Below, piece after piece: positions 45,346 to 56,000 of a stretch of DNA of 64,000 nt. How positions within the stretch are numbered: position 1 is the stretch's first letter; the number at the start of each line of letters is the position of its first letter. A program made the position numbers and the translations under genes. The notes beneath the pieces are model-generated. The model ran no database searches, was not told the origin of the DNA, and saw only the letters and a list, made by a program, of their open reading frames with translations. Origin of the DNA: Reticulitermes speratus (taxonomy: Eukaryota > Arthropoda > Insecta > Blattodea > Rhinotermitidae); contig JAJKFL010000004.1 in NCBI GenBank assembly GCA_021186555.1, positions 26,378,406 to 26,442,405 of the forward strand, given 5' to 3'.

Positions 45346-45415
45346 ACAGACATACGAGGAATAAACAGAGAATGCGTTAACAGTTTATCCTTGTGCGCAT
45401 TCCAGGTAACCTAAC

Positions 45416-45829
45416 ATGCATTCAATTAATGTAGGAAAAACAGTCATTCATATAGGCCTGTCGGCAGATATCACGGTCTACAGAAATAAAACATATTTAT
45501 TAAACAGTTCGCTATACCCTCACAATACACACTTTGACATAAATTTAAATTCGCCGCGTTATATCGAAGATGGGAGAGAAGGCGTTTTCATGTTTTTGTT
45601 TGGTGGTAATGTCCCTTGGGATACTCCACTTGGAGTATATATAAGGAGACAGGAAGATAACTTTAAAATTCTGGTAGGGAAAATCTTTGTGATGATGGGT
45701 GAGTACCAGAGACAGGTGATCGTGAAAAGTGACGAGATTAGGCATTACTGCATAAAAGGTTTACAGAGAGTTCTACTACCAGAGGGTCACTTCAACGACA
45801 TACTCGTACTATGCAACCGGAGTGACTGA
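45416..45829 (+). CDS. Unrecognised 137-codon open frame
   Basis: The frame starts at ATG and ends at TGA. Residues are mixed and protein-like (for example NSPRYIEDGREGVFMFLFGG at about 51-70 and YIRRQEDNFKILVGKIFVMM at about 74-93) with fewer F/I/K/N runs than AT-driven chance frames nearby. No signal peptide, membrane segment or motif I can name. No splice signals or neighbour genes support it. It could be a single host exon, a retrocopy, or part of a mobile element. Function not assigned. Confidence 0.35.
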   Translation: MHSINVGKTVIHIGLSADITVYRNKTYLLNSSLYPHNTHFDINLNSPRYIEDGREGVFMFLFGGNVPWDTPLGVYIRRQEDNFKILVGKIFVMMGEYQRQVIVKSDEIRHYCIKGLQRVLLPEGHFNDILVLCNRSD

Positions 45830-46279
45830 CATAAGTCCACACGATGTTTTATAGGATTATGGAAATCATTCGCTTTAGATAGACAGTAACTAGTTTTTAT
45901 GCATTAGGGATATGAAGGAAATAACGAAGTATCACGGCGCCAATTCGATTAACACAGGAAGCTTGTCTCTAGAGCTAAGACTGACTCCTGCTCATATCTT
46001 GTGAGATCAATAGCAATCGATAAACACTCTTCATGGCCGTGTCTTGTCACAAGAATGCAAGAAAAGTTTATTATGTGTTATTATATTATAAATACATTGA
46101 AAGTGTGACGAAGTCTGTTTGCGAAAAAGGTTGAAAAATGAAAATTATATCCATGATGAGGTTAAGCGGAGATTAAACTGAGGGAAACGCTTGCTGCTGT
46201 TGGTTTAAGGATCTTTTAATTTTCCGTTTGCTGTCTACAGACGTAAAGATTAAAACAAACGAGAGTAGGGCCTTTAATT

Positions 46280-46622
46280 TTACGTGTTTATATAAATGTC
46301 TCTAACGAAGGACATGGTTTGAGGAGGAGAATCCCCGTGAACATGATATATGAGATGACAGGAAGCTTGCTGATCGTGGGGTTCTCCTATGAGAAGCTTC
46401 AACCTTGTCATCGTTATACTCGTAAGTACTATTAGCGTATATAATCTGAATGTTTCGCGGAGACTGAATGCAGTCAACTCTCGGGCTATACCAGCCGAAA
46501 ACCCCGACGTTACGAGGATCATATCTGTTCTTGTTATCAGGACGGAGATGGTTCTCATTTAACCACTTAACACGACGAGTAGCCTGACAGATATTTATTA
46601 ACATTAGGGCGTTTGAAATCAA
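46280..46622 (-). CDS. Unrecognised protein-like frames on minus strand
   Basis: A 106-codon frame (46302-46622) overlaps a 92-codon frame (46280-46558). The first contains KWLNENHLRPDNKNRYDPRN and VGVFGWYSPRVDCIQSPRNI, a composition typical of real protein (N, D, R, P and W rich) and unlike AT-driven frames. The second reads protein-like near its end (YHVHGDSPPQTMSFVRDIY). It may be an exon or an old gene copy. I recognise no family. Confidence 0.3.
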
Positions 46623-46890
46623 AGAGGTTAAGACGGACGGAACGTGTAGAATTTATGGGATAGATAAGAAATTCATACAAAATGATAGCCGGGAAATTGA
46701 AATAAAGAAACCATTTAAGAAAAGGAGGAGCACACGCAGCTGGAAAGATGGTAGTATGGAAGGTAATGAGATAAAAGTATGAGATTTGTCTAGGTCAGTT
46801 TTTTTTATATTATCTTAACTGTGCATTTTTTTAACATCTCACAAATTACACACCAACGAAATGCACTATATTTTCACTTTTTATTCTTTA

Positions 46891-46936
46891 ACCTTTACAT
46901 ATGTTTCAACCTTTACAAGGCCATCTTCAGGGGGCT
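46891..46936 (-). ncRNA. Hammerhead ribozyme, left arm, partly degraded stem I
   Basis: Minus strand: AGCCCC, CUGAAGA, extra U, stem II GGCCUU/AAGGUU, GAAA, stem III ACAUAUGU, GUA, AAGGUU. Core and stem II are intact. Stem I keeps only its outer pairs. Confidence 0.6.
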
Positions 46937-47145
46937 CGTAATCTACATTTGCTTTACATCCATTTTTTATGTCTGCTATTACGTTATATATATCACATGT
47001 AGTCAAGTTTATATTCTGTGTTTTATACATTTAAATACAGAAATTGTAAATAACTGTAATCTATAAATGGATGAAACTTGACTACATGTGATATATAACA
47101 TAATAGCAGACATAAACAATGGATGTAAAGTAAATGTAGATTACG

Positions 47146-47192
47146 AGCCCCCTGAAGATGGCCTTGTAAAGGCTGAAACATATGTAGGGGTT
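47146..47192 (+). ncRNA. Hammerhead ribozyme, right arm, intact
   Basis: AGCCCC (47146-47151), CUGAAGA (47152-47158), extra U, stem II GGCCUU/AAGGCU with GUA loop, GAAA, stem III ACAUAUGU, cleavage triplet GUA, then GGGGUU (47187-47192) giving a 6-bp stem I. This is the best-paired ribozyme of the window. Confidence 0.87.
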
Positions 47193-47335
47193 AAAGAATA
47201 AAAAAGTGAAAATATAGTGCATTTCGTTGGTGTGTAATTTGTGAGATTCCCAGTTCAGTTCAGGGACCATGGCGGATTTTGTGAGAAAAGCAAAGAACCC
47301 TCGGATTTTGTACATGGCGAACACATATTCTGACT

Positions 47336-47387
47336 AGCCTAGCTACTAATAGCATCTGAAGAAGAATTCGGCTGCATGGAGCGTACT
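47336..47387 (+). repeat. Possible LINE-1 3' UTR stub
   Basis: GCATCTGAAGAAGAATTCGG and CTGCATGGAG resemble the LINE-1 terminal block (AGCTTCTCAAGAAGGACTCTG, CTCCATGGAG). Short and diverged. Confidence 0.35.
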
Positions 47388-48699
47388 TTTGTTTAGGTAG
47401 GTGCTAGTTATGTAAGCCGTTTCTCCCCCAGCGCAAAAACAGACATCATCAGAACCCGTTATAAGAAGTGCTTCGGGCACATAATAGTCAGTCTTTTAGG
47501 GAGTGCTTCGAGTACAGTACGTAATAGTCTGTCTTATTTCTACTAACCCGAAGGAAAGTCTGTAGTTTGCGAAACGTGACCGGACTGATCGACGCCTGGG
47601 ATCAGCCGGGTTCCAGTATTTTCCCGCCAGGCGACAGCCCATATTGCAAATCACAAGGCAAGAATGCGGTCAGCAACAATTTTTTTTAAATATACGACTC
47701 TTCTACTGAGAGAACTGAAAAAACCACGACTCTTCCTGTCCATTCCTGCTCGGTACAACAGGGTCTGTACAGGTAGAAATCCACTGTTTCGGAGGCTCTT
47801 GTTATTTGCGTCAGGAGGGCGTCACAACGATTTGATCGATATGTACTGCAAACATCACACTAGTCCTTGGTTATGGAAGCAGAAAACGTCCTGAAAGTCG
47901 CAATTTTATTTCCCATTGACAGTCCTCTGAAAGACTTCGTTGCATTCAACCGCCGTCAAGACTTTGGATTTTACAAAGTGTCCATTTTATCGTTCCCCTG
48001 TTCACGGCGGCTGTAGAGGAGAATTTTATCACATAGGAAGCCAGCGCCCGCCGGGAATATAAGATGCTTTTCTTTTCTTGCATTTCGACTTGCTTTATTT
48101 CATAGTACAGACTCAAAGCTCCCGTGCTGAGGGTTACGACAAAGTGGATGCTCTGTACTCACCTTCGTTTCAGTGTGACTATCGACAAAAAACAATTTAG
48201 GAATAAACAGATCGTGGTTTCTGTTTATACAAGCACTGGGACGCACAGTGAACTTGAGACAAAGGAAGGAACTTCCACTCCTCGAAACCCAATTAATTTC
48301 CTGATCATATTACTTGTTTTGGCAGAGTAGGTTCTGTCGGCGTCCTGTATTTATCCTTCTGTTTCCTTCATAGTGGTAGCGTCATGTTATTTTGAAGTCG
48401 TGGCAGTTTGGCTCTAATTCAGTAAACCCCTCTGCCGTGTTCATAGTCCAGCTATGCCGATTGCTATTGTGTCTCCATGTGCTATATGTTACAATAAAAT
48501 GCTTTTGTATTTCGACTGTAATTCTTATAGAAGAAAAGTGAATATCATAAGTGCTGGATATCTTGTCCAGGACTTCGGCTTCGCATTAATACCAATGCAG
48601 CAATTAAAGTTGGATTTATCTTATTTTTTCAGATTAGTTATATTCTGAACTTAAGCCTAAATATAGTCTAAGAAACCGACTGACTCCCTTGAATAGAGA
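47388..48699. other. 1.3 kb unassigned DNA, small tandem duplication
   Basis: GTGCTTCGGGCACATAATAG at 47469 recurs as GTGCTTCGAGTACAGTACGT...AATAG at about 47503, a diverged tandem duplication. 47400-47455 (minus) has CUGAUGA and GAAAC separated by 22 nt, but helices do not form convincingly. Frames of 60 to 76 codons are unassigned. Confidence 0.4.
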
Positions 48700-48945
48700 C
48701 ATTCATAAGAAATCAGTAGTTGGTCACTTAGTCAAAAAATTTCCCTGCCTTTTGCGAAACCCGAACCATCTTTTCTATGCTGACAACGACACGTCACAGG
48801 TGACTTGTTTGTGGACTGCTGAGTCCATTTCACAAATATCATACGCTATGTCTTTAAGATACATTTTAATTTTATCTTTCTATCCATGCCTAGTTCTCCC
48901 AAGCAGCCTCCTTATTTTTCATTTACTCATTCTCATATAATTTAT
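48700..48945 (-). pseudogene. LINE-1 3' region, antisense
   Basis: The plus-strand frame reads KSVVGHLVKKFPCLLRNPNH and SLRYILILSFYPCLVLPSSL. These are the antisense translation of the LINE-1 end (antisense of [16 protein letters not shown] and of [20 protein letters not shown]), a well-known misleading string ([38 protein letters not shown]) in insect annotations. The real element therefore lies on the minus strand as a 5'-truncated, diverged copy. Confidence 0.75.
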
Positions 48946-49726
48946 ATATTTAAGAATTCTACATAGTAGATTGGCCCAATACACAAGTAATGTTTCTGAT
49001 AGCACCGTTTTATAGATCCTTACAGCATGTGGGAATGTCATCCACTGTTACTCTTAGACTCCACAGTGTATTTAAATGTATGATCAGTTTTGCCAGCTTT
49101 ACACTCCGACCACCTGTAACCCTTCAGAAGTAGAATTACAGGTTTAAATGTATAACTGTGTGAACATTCAGATAATGAATGAACAATGGCATAGAAGTAG
49201 GTTAATGCGAGTGAATACACAGAGCGTTATCTACCGAAATTCCTACACGGAAGAATAAGCGTCCACTTGACGGGAGGTCCGTGCGTCAGCAACCAAGGCC
49301 AATCAGCCTTTGTCCCTGGAGATTACAGTAGAACGACAAGCCCGGTAGATGGCAGTGCTGCAGCTCTCTTCCCGCCCGCATCCGCCATATAATAATAGGG
49401 AAGTACCGCTCCTACTTTGGCAATTACCAGCGATAAACGGTCATTAAAGCTCGACCGAAACGTCGCGATTACACGATCACAATTCCACCTTTAACAACGA
49501 CTTGTGTAAAGTTGACAGGCACCAATTTTTGTAACTATTAATTGCTATTTCCTTTGGTGTTTTTGTAATAAGCTAGATAGTGTACATTATTTTGCCTGAA
49601 TTTGTCAGATTTTGTGTGTTGATGGAGCAGAATTTTCCTTCAGAAACCCAGTCACACCGTTAATATACATCTTGCCATGTATTTAACCCGAAACTTTATC
49701 GGCGAGTTTATAAGAGCCCGCCATAC
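48946..49726. other. Unassigned DNA, CpG-richer at 49255-49500
   Basis: 49255-49500 has more G, C and CpG than its surroundings and contains GGTC...GACCGAAACGTCGCG near 49437, a hairpin-GAAAC arrangement like the FWDV-family repeats. No gene was recognised. Confidence 0.4.

Positions 49727-49758
<32 letters not shown>
49727..49758. repeat. (TA)n microsatellite
   Basis: About 16 uninterrupted TA units. Confidence 0.95.
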
Positions 49759-49760
<2 letters not shown>

Positions 49761-50255
49761 TGAGTGAAATAAATCTATTCCACATTCTGACGTTCTGTTT
49801 TCTTGAGATTCATTTTAATATCATATTGAAATTTAGCCTAGGTCCCTCAAGTGAAAACTTTTGTTGGGCTTTAATTGTGTATATTTTTCGCATCTGTCCC
49901 ACGCATGCTGCATGATACATCTAGGTCGTCCTCCTTGAGGCAGAAAACTTAAAAGTACTTAGCAAAGACGCTCCTCGTTACGCAGTTTAATGCAGCCCCA
50001 TGTAATTTCCCTTGGATTAAATATTTTTCCCACAATTCTGTTTTCAAAAACCCTCAATCCGTGATCTTCTCTTGTGATGAGATGACAAATCTATCTGAAT
50101 GTAAATTAATAGTTAAAATTATAGTTTCGCATATTTTAATATTTAAATTTTTAGACTGAGTCGTAAAGATAAAAGATTACGAGCGGCTTTGTAGGAAGCA
50201 TCCGCCGAATTTAGTATGTTCTGAAACTATTCGTGGGACTCACATAGCCTGCTAT
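49759..50255. other. No feature seen
   Basis: AT-rich sequence without recognised features. Confidence 0.5.
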
Positions 50256-50378
50256 TCAATGGATACAGCAGCTGTTTCTCCGGTGGTAAAACGGACAAGC
50301 ATAAAACTGACCACTCATCTGTACCTAGTCTAGATGGTACGAATGAGTGGATCTGTATTTCCACTCCCCCATAAGCTT
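50256..50378 (+). repeat. SINE-B 3' half, diverged
   Basis: TTCAATGGATACAGCAGCTG, TTTCTCCGGTGGTAAAACGG, CTGACCACTCATCTGTACC and GAATGAGTGGATCTGTATTT follow the SINE-B order from the TTCAATGGGTACC block to the CTCTACTCCCC block. Confidence 0.75.
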
Positions 50379-51205
50379 TCTCGACGTGCAAGCCGACGAT
50401 TTTGTCTTTTAACCAATTCATGGATGCAATTTCCATTTATTAGGTGCTTTCTTAATTATAGTATTCTGAAGTCAGGCTTAAATTTTAATTTTAGTAATTT
50501 ACTGATAAAATTACAACCTATTCGAAATGCGGGCTTTTTCTCTCTGTAGTTGATCTTTTGGATTCAATTAGTTTTTACAAAGTCTGTCTTTATATAGCTC
50601 ATAACTAAATGAAAGTTATTATTTTACAAATTGTATGGGTAGATCTTATTCATATTTATAAATTTATTTAGCTTTAGTGTTAATTTAGGAGACAAATATA
50701 ACCCTTCCACTTCTTCAAGTGTCAGCTTGACTGCATTCCAATTAAAGTCCTTCCAGGCTCTTAATATCAAGTGTAAGCAAAAGGACAAAACGAAGGCAGA
50801 AACCGAGAGACGGAACAGAGAGTCCTTAAGCTTATACACTGAGAGAAGACAGTCCCGATGGACCTGCAAGCCCTTCTCACTGTACGAGTGTACGTCGCCA
50901 CACTTCACAAGAATACGAATTATTTTAACTGTATAAAAACGTGTTACTCGTAATGATGCATACGTACTGCCTTACAAAAAAAGGTTTTGAGAATAAATTA
51001 TGAAATAAACTTTTCATATGCTGTAGTGTATTTGGTGATTCAGGCTGGGATACAGAAGTACCTTAGTAAGAAACCTGTACAATTAAATTGCGAGCTTTTA
51101 TGTGCAATATCTGTTAAGACGGATTTCAACTGCTTTACATTTAACCAATAGAGTCTTATTGTTTATCACAATTGTCATAACCGTAATTGTTAAGTAACTG
51201 GCCCG
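50379..51205. other. No feature seen
   Basis: The opposed frames at 50624-50936 (94 and 69 codons) are unrecognised. Confidence 0.45.
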
Positions 51206-51270
51206 CTAACTCCATGCAGCAGCGTCCTTCTTGAAAACCTAATATTTACTTTGTTAATCAAGGAATTTTC
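51206..51270 (-). repeat. LINE-1 3' UTR stub
   Basis: In the minus sense AATTCCTTGATTAACAAAG is followed by TTTTCAAGAAGGACGCTGC and TGCATGGAGTTAG, the terminal block of LINE-1 including the start of the (TTAG) tail. Confidence 0.65.
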
Positions 51271-51394
51271 AGCCTTGTGTGTAACCAAAATGTTCACTAA
51301 TCTGTCTGCAAGAACCCGACATCGGTCCCCAAACCCAAGGTACCCGAATGCAATCCCCATCCTCATATCTTATTAGTTAAAGCTCCAGTTTTTC

Positions 51395-51512
51395 TCATAT
51401 CACCTGCATCTAGTGCCGAGGTTGAGAATGTTTAGAGCTTTAGCGTTACCCTCTTTTTTACCTTTATGGCGTTTGCAGGCACAATTGTACCCTTACCTTT
51501 ACCCACGAGACT
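51395..51512 (+). repeat. SINE-B 3' part, diverged
   Basis: CACCTGCATCTAGTGCCGAG, GTTGAGAATGTTTAGAGC, TTTATGGCGTTTGCAGGCAC, AATTGTACCCTTACCTTTACC. Traces of the preceding block may extend back to about 51325. Confidence 0.72.
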
Positions 51513-52177
51513 TGCCTGAAACGTTCAGGAGTTCTTTTCCACTCATGTGTAAAATTGTTGGCGTATAAGAAGTGTTCCTGAATAATTGTTTTATCGTCTC
51601 TCTCCATACAAAATTTTGTAAGCTTACTTCCATTAATTGTTTATTACTAGCATACCGAAATCTAAACATAGATATTGCATAGCTTCTATGATATTATTTT
51701 ACATTCTTAAAAAAGTTATATTTTTGCAAAGCTTTGTTGTTAAAAGAAATTACAGGAATTTACGCTAATACATTAACACTTTATTGACGTTGCCATGTCT
51801 GACGCAGTAGAAAATAATAGGAACCTTAGTGTTCATAATTTGGTTCTTGAGAATGGCTTTGTCCTAAGTTGTGCTTTACCAAAAACATAAAAGGACTTTC
51901 TGTGTTAGCTATGACATAATGTAATTATAGATGAAATTATCCTCCCCGATAAATATAGAGACAGGGATGGTAATGTCATAAACATCTCATCAGGAACAAG
52001 AAGGAACTTCGAACAAATGTAACATTTTAGCAACAGAACAGAAGCCGGAACTTGGTATAGTGACTAGGCCATGGGCTTGGCGACCGAGGAATTAAGGTTT
52101 TATTTGGAGCAGGTTTAAGAGGTTTTTGTCTTCTTCACATAACCCTGCTCGGTCGCAGGGCTCACTGAAACTCAAAT
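51513..52177. other. No feature seen
   Basis: AT-rich sequence without recognised features. Confidence 0.5.
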
Positions 52178-52292
52178 CCAGAGGTTTTCCTCGGAGTTTT
52201 ACCGAGTTATACATTCCATATCTAGTGTCGAGTTTAAGACGTGTGGAGCTATACCTCTATTTCTCCTGTATGTATTCAAGGCATTATGCTGA
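52178..52292 (+). repeat. SINE-B 3' part, diverged
   Basis: GGTTTTCCTCGGAGTTTTAC, CATATCTAGTGTCGAG, TTTAAGACGTGTGGAGC and TATACCTCTATTTCTCC follow the SINE-B order. Confidence 0.65.
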
Positions 52293-53083
52293 ATTAAGCA
52301 TAAGTACAGCTTTTATAACGAAACAGCATCTTTCAACTAAATTGTCTTCAGACGGTTTACGCTTTCTTACTGTGCGCTAACAGTGTTTCTCCCTTCTGCA
52401 AACAGGTCTTCATTTTCAAGCAAACATTCGTTGTTCCGATAGAACAATTACAGCTTTAAAGTAAAAGTATATATAGATGCGTTACTGCACTCTTTCTATC
52501 GATCGTGAATACTCCAAACTGGTCTAAAAATAAATGTGTGTACATATGTACAGTTATTTTCGTTAAGTGACAAAAAATTTCACCTTTCAAACGGCGAAAG
52601 AGTAGCCAATATAGCTGAAGACTTTGCCGTCTCTCTCAACATATCTCAGGACTGAATTGTTGAAGCAACTTGATGGATAACTATGCTTTAACAATCTAAT
52701 TTACGGGAACGTATTGTCCATTAACGCTGAGTTAGACTTTCCTTTTCTCAAACACTTGACAGTCCTAGAAGCTCAGGTTGCTTATGCGATTCGGATTTGA
52801 ACGTCTCAGACCTATGAATTACGAGTTCCAGTCTCATTTATATCACATGCTGTGCTTTAATTTCACTGTCTTTCACAGGTGTCAAGGTTTTTAAGACTCA
52901 GTGCCCGACGACAGAGTGCACAGAATTACTCTTTCATCCGGGGGACTTAGCAAATTACAGCACAAGGCATTTACTATGATGGGTTTACCGCTTATACGCT
53001 TTGCTTTCTGCCATATATACGGGGGTTTCCTCAGTCTTTCAAAACAAATGCTGGGACACTACCCCCAAATTAAACTGTCACCC

Positions 53084-53086
<3 letters not shown>
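52293..53086. other. No feature seen
   Basis: Unassigned sequence. No frame over 60 codons lies fully inside. Confidence 0.5.

Positions 53087-53117
<31 letters not shown>
53087..53117. repeat. (AT)n microsatellite
   Basis: About 15 AT units. They create the YIYIYIYI stretch in the frame 52901-53176. Confidence 0.95.
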
Positions 53118-53119
<2 letters not shown>

Positions 53120-53267
53120 CCCATAACAACATCCCGTAATCATCACACCACTCAATGTTATATAATTATTAAATAACTAAGTACATAGACAGGAGGGAAG
53201 GCAAAAAGATTCTGAACAGAATCTTAGCAAGTATTTCCGTCATTAACCTGCTCGTAATTTCTTCGTA

Positions 53268-53425
53268 AATGCAATTATAATTTGACGAATTTAAGTCGTC
53301 TGGTATGTTACGCTGTGTCGACTGGAAACCGCGATTTACCACTCGACAGAGCGTAACATCCCAGAAGATCTGGATTTTCAGTAACATTGCTGTGAGGACC
53401 TCAAATCTCGCAATTTGCATTTGTT
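53268..53425 (-). repeat. 'FWDV'-family repeat with small palindrome
   Basis: The minus frame reads FEVLTAMLLKIQIFWDVTLC, the most typical version of this widespread repeat's translation in the window. The palindrome TGTTACGCTGTGTCGA / TCGACAGAGCGTAACA (about 53306-53321 and 53343-53358) forms a strong hairpin. Confidence 0.8.
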
Positions 53426-53589
53426 ACAGGCGTTCCGAAAATTTATGAAGTTCTCAGTTTCCAAGTATTTTCGACACTTAGAGTATGATAATGTCCTGCA
53501 TTCGGATGGCGAGATATGAATGTACGTGCAGTTGGATGTCTGTATGCTTACTTTAAAAGAACCTTCTTCCTAGCCTTTAACAGTGTCTG

Positions 53590-54570
53590 CGTTTCTCTTT
53601 GTGGTATTCATGTTCTTGCCAGCAAATGAACATAGAAGGTTGTGTGTCCAATTCGTTGTCAATTCTTCCTGGCTTTTTGCACCTGTATAATGGCAAGGAA
53701 GCTCTTGAAGGGTTTGGAGACTTCAAAATAGGAGGACAAGTAATTCGCACTGTGAAATACGCAGGTGACCTTGTGCTACTGGCTAATAAAGAAAAGGCGC
53801 TACAGGGCATGATTGATAGACTAAGTGAAATTGGAAGATGCTATGAAATGGAAATGAATGTGGAAAAAATCTAAGGTAATGAGAATCTCAAGGCAACCAG
53901 CCCCAATGAAAATTATGATAGATCAAAAGCAATTGGAGAATGTGGAATAGTTTAGTTATTTGGGTAGCATGATAACAAATGATGCAAGGTGTACACGTGA
54001 AATTAAATGCAGAATTACCATGGCAAAATTAGCATTCAACAAGAAGAAGAATCTTTTCACCAGCAAATTGGACTTAAATTTAAGGAAGAAACTAGTAAGT
54101 GCTACATTTGGAGCATAGCTTTGTATGGTGCTGAAAAGCGGACACTTCGGAAAATAGGTCAGAAATATCTGGAAAGTTTTGAAATGTGGTGACGGAGAAG
54201 AATGGAGCAGATCAGTTGGAACAATCGTGTGAGAAAAGAAGAAGTATTACACAGAGTCATGGAGCAGAGGAATATCCTAATACAATAAAGAGAAGAAAGG
54301 CTAACTGGATTGGTCAAATCTTGCGCAGAAACTGCCTTCTGAAACACGTGATTGAAGAAAAGTTAGAAGGAAGGATAGAAATGACGGGAAGACAAGGGAG
54401 AAGACGTAAGCTGCTGCTGGATGACCTTAAGGAAAAGAGAAGATACTGAAAATTGAAAGAGGAAGCAATAGATCACACACTGTGAAGAACTCGCTTTGGA
54501 AGAGGCTACGGACCTGTCGTAAGACAGACTGCAGAATGAGAATGGCAGAAAAGTTGAAAAATAGTGTCAA
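53590..54570 (+). pseudogene. LINE-2: RT palm to C-terminus of a non-LTR ORF2
   Basis: Frame 53599-53874 carries GGQVIRTVKYAGDLVLLANK and EKALQGMIDRL. This is the RT palm block containing the YxDD catalytic motif, here YAGD (53758-53769), so the first catalytic Asp is lost. Further pieces in shifting frames read MRISRQPAPMKIMIDQKQLE, FSYLGSMITNDARCTREIK, LFTSKLDLNLRKKLVSA, RRKANWIGQILRRNCLLKHV and RKLLLDDLKEKRRY. At least two frame changes and several stops are present. The 5' half (endonuclease, RT fingers) is missing. The opposite-strand copy at 40130 belongs to the same family. Dead, 5'-truncated copy. Confidence 0.9.
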
Positions 54571-55097
54571 TGAAATATCTCGTTACATCAGATCATTATG
54601 AGTAGAAATTGCATTAAACACTTACATGTAAGAGCTTTCCTAAATTTCATTTCAATTTATTTGAATTAGTCTGATTATTTTTGTGTCTATACGGACTTAA
54701 ATGAAAGTGTGGGCATAGAATACTTAACCCTTAACCAAATTATATTTTTCTGAATCTATAAACAGATGAACTGATCAGTATTTGATCTATTAATGTCCAT
54801 ATCACATTGAATATCACCATTGCATTTTTCTGTGTATGGAATTAACCGTGGAAGAAGATGGTCGGATAAAATTTATTATGTGTTTTATAACAAGAGAGAA
54901 ATGTATGAGTAAATTAGAGAAAGCTCTCATTCTTCTCCTTGGTTCTCTTAAAATAAACTCTACTGAAATAATGGATCTGGTAATTTTTAACATTAATCCC
55001 ATAAATGCTTATTACTTTTGCCACGAGGGAAAAAAACTCATTCCATTTATTCAGTGCAGACACAAAATCTAATTTTATATATCCATCCAACAGTTTG
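54571..55097. other. No feature seen
   Basis: Opposed frames of 62 and 78 codons at 54814-55072 are unrecognised. Confidence 0.45.
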
Positions 55098-55355
55098 TGG
55101 GCCGGGATAGCTCAGTCGGTATAGCGACTCGCTACGGGCGGGACGTTAAGTTTCGAACCCCGGTGGAGTAAAATAATTTCTCTTCTCCACACCCGTCTCG
55201 ACCGGCGGCTCTTTTCCGGGGGTAAAGGCCCGAAGGCGTGGTGTTGACCACCCACCTCCATGTAGCGCCGCGGTTAAGGATGAGCAGAGCTATAACTCTA
55301 CTCCCCTTCGTGGCTTCATATCATTTTATGGGGAGTCTTTACTTTACCACCATGA
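55098..55355 (+). repeat. SINE-B, full-length copy
   Basis: Head GGGCCGGGATAGCTCAGTCG with A box TAGCTCAGTCGG, CGACTCGCTACGGGCGGGAC, B-box region TTTCGAACCCCGGTGG. The body is rearranged relative to 14978: GGGGGTAAAGGCCCGAAGGC, ACCACCCACCTCCATGTAGC, GAGCAGAGCTATAACTCTAC, end GGGGAGTCTTTACTTTACC. The block with CCTCCTATTCAATGGGTACC is missing, so this is a shorter subfamily. Confidence 0.88.
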
Positions 55356-55987
55356 TCGGTATTTCAGAGTGTAATTGTGGCAACCATCAGTGATAAAGAA
55401 ACGTCAGAAAAGCATAAATTATTTTCCTTAGATCTGCACTTTGTTAAGTATACAGACTCACAATTTTATAATCTGAATGTTGTGTATCTAATGAATCATA
55501 TATTTTACATCATACTGTCACGTGTTATTTGAAGAGCTGCTGTTCAAAAATTTTATAATTTTAATAATGTAATTTTGTGAAGGATGGGCTATATGTGACC
55601 GGGGCAAGCCAAAATTAAGTTCGTGTAATGACTTAGAAATATCTTCCACACAGAATTTATTCAGAGTTACAGACTTCGATATATATTTACTGCCTCACTT
55701 TTACATTTGCTTTAAGAATTTACTGTGAATAAGGCATAGCATCTAAAGTGCCAGCAGACACATACTTCTCCCTAATTTGACTGTTATTGGTTAAAATACT
55801 TAACACCATTCTTATCCACATTATCTCGAGTAAATGACCTCAATGTACGAGGGCAGAGATAAGAGAGTGAGTGTGCCGTATAACATCTAGCGTGGCACTA
55901 ATTCATCTAGCAGAAGAAAAGTCAGTAAAAAGTTAATACAATTACGAATGTAGGAATATCCCGTGAAATGTAGCCATTTTTACAATT
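55356..55987. other. No feature seen
   Basis: AT-rich sequence without recognised features. Confidence 0.5.
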
Positions 55988-56000
55988 ATAAACCAAGCAA

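Larger units (their letters stand above)
46836..47247. repeat. Foldback repeat with two opposed hammerheads
   Basis: Arms 46836-47010 and 47075-47247 are inverted copies (outer ends ATCTCACAAATTACACACC and its complement) around a 64-bp spacer. Each arm contains a hammerhead layout pointing outward. The arms differ at a few percent of positions, so the foldback is younger than 31130 and similar in age to 19668. Outside the ribozyme core it has no similarity to the other foldbacks. Confidence 0.88.

Noticed and set aside
44879-45353. Long open frames of M-Y-V-C repeats (up to 153 codons)
   Set aside because: They are translations of the ACAT microsatellite in several frames and both strands.
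47400-47455. Hammerhead candidate (CUGAUGA and GAAAC on the minus strand)
   Set aside because: Stem II has mismatches and stems I and III do not form, so the boxes may be coincidence.
48689-48940. Plus-strand frame with LVKKFPCLLRNPNH
   Set aside because: A known misleading antisense translation of the LINE-1 3' end. The element is on the minus strand.
55098-55170. tRNA gene candidate
   Set aside because: It is the head of SINE-B. Arms are incomplete and the SINE body continues directly.
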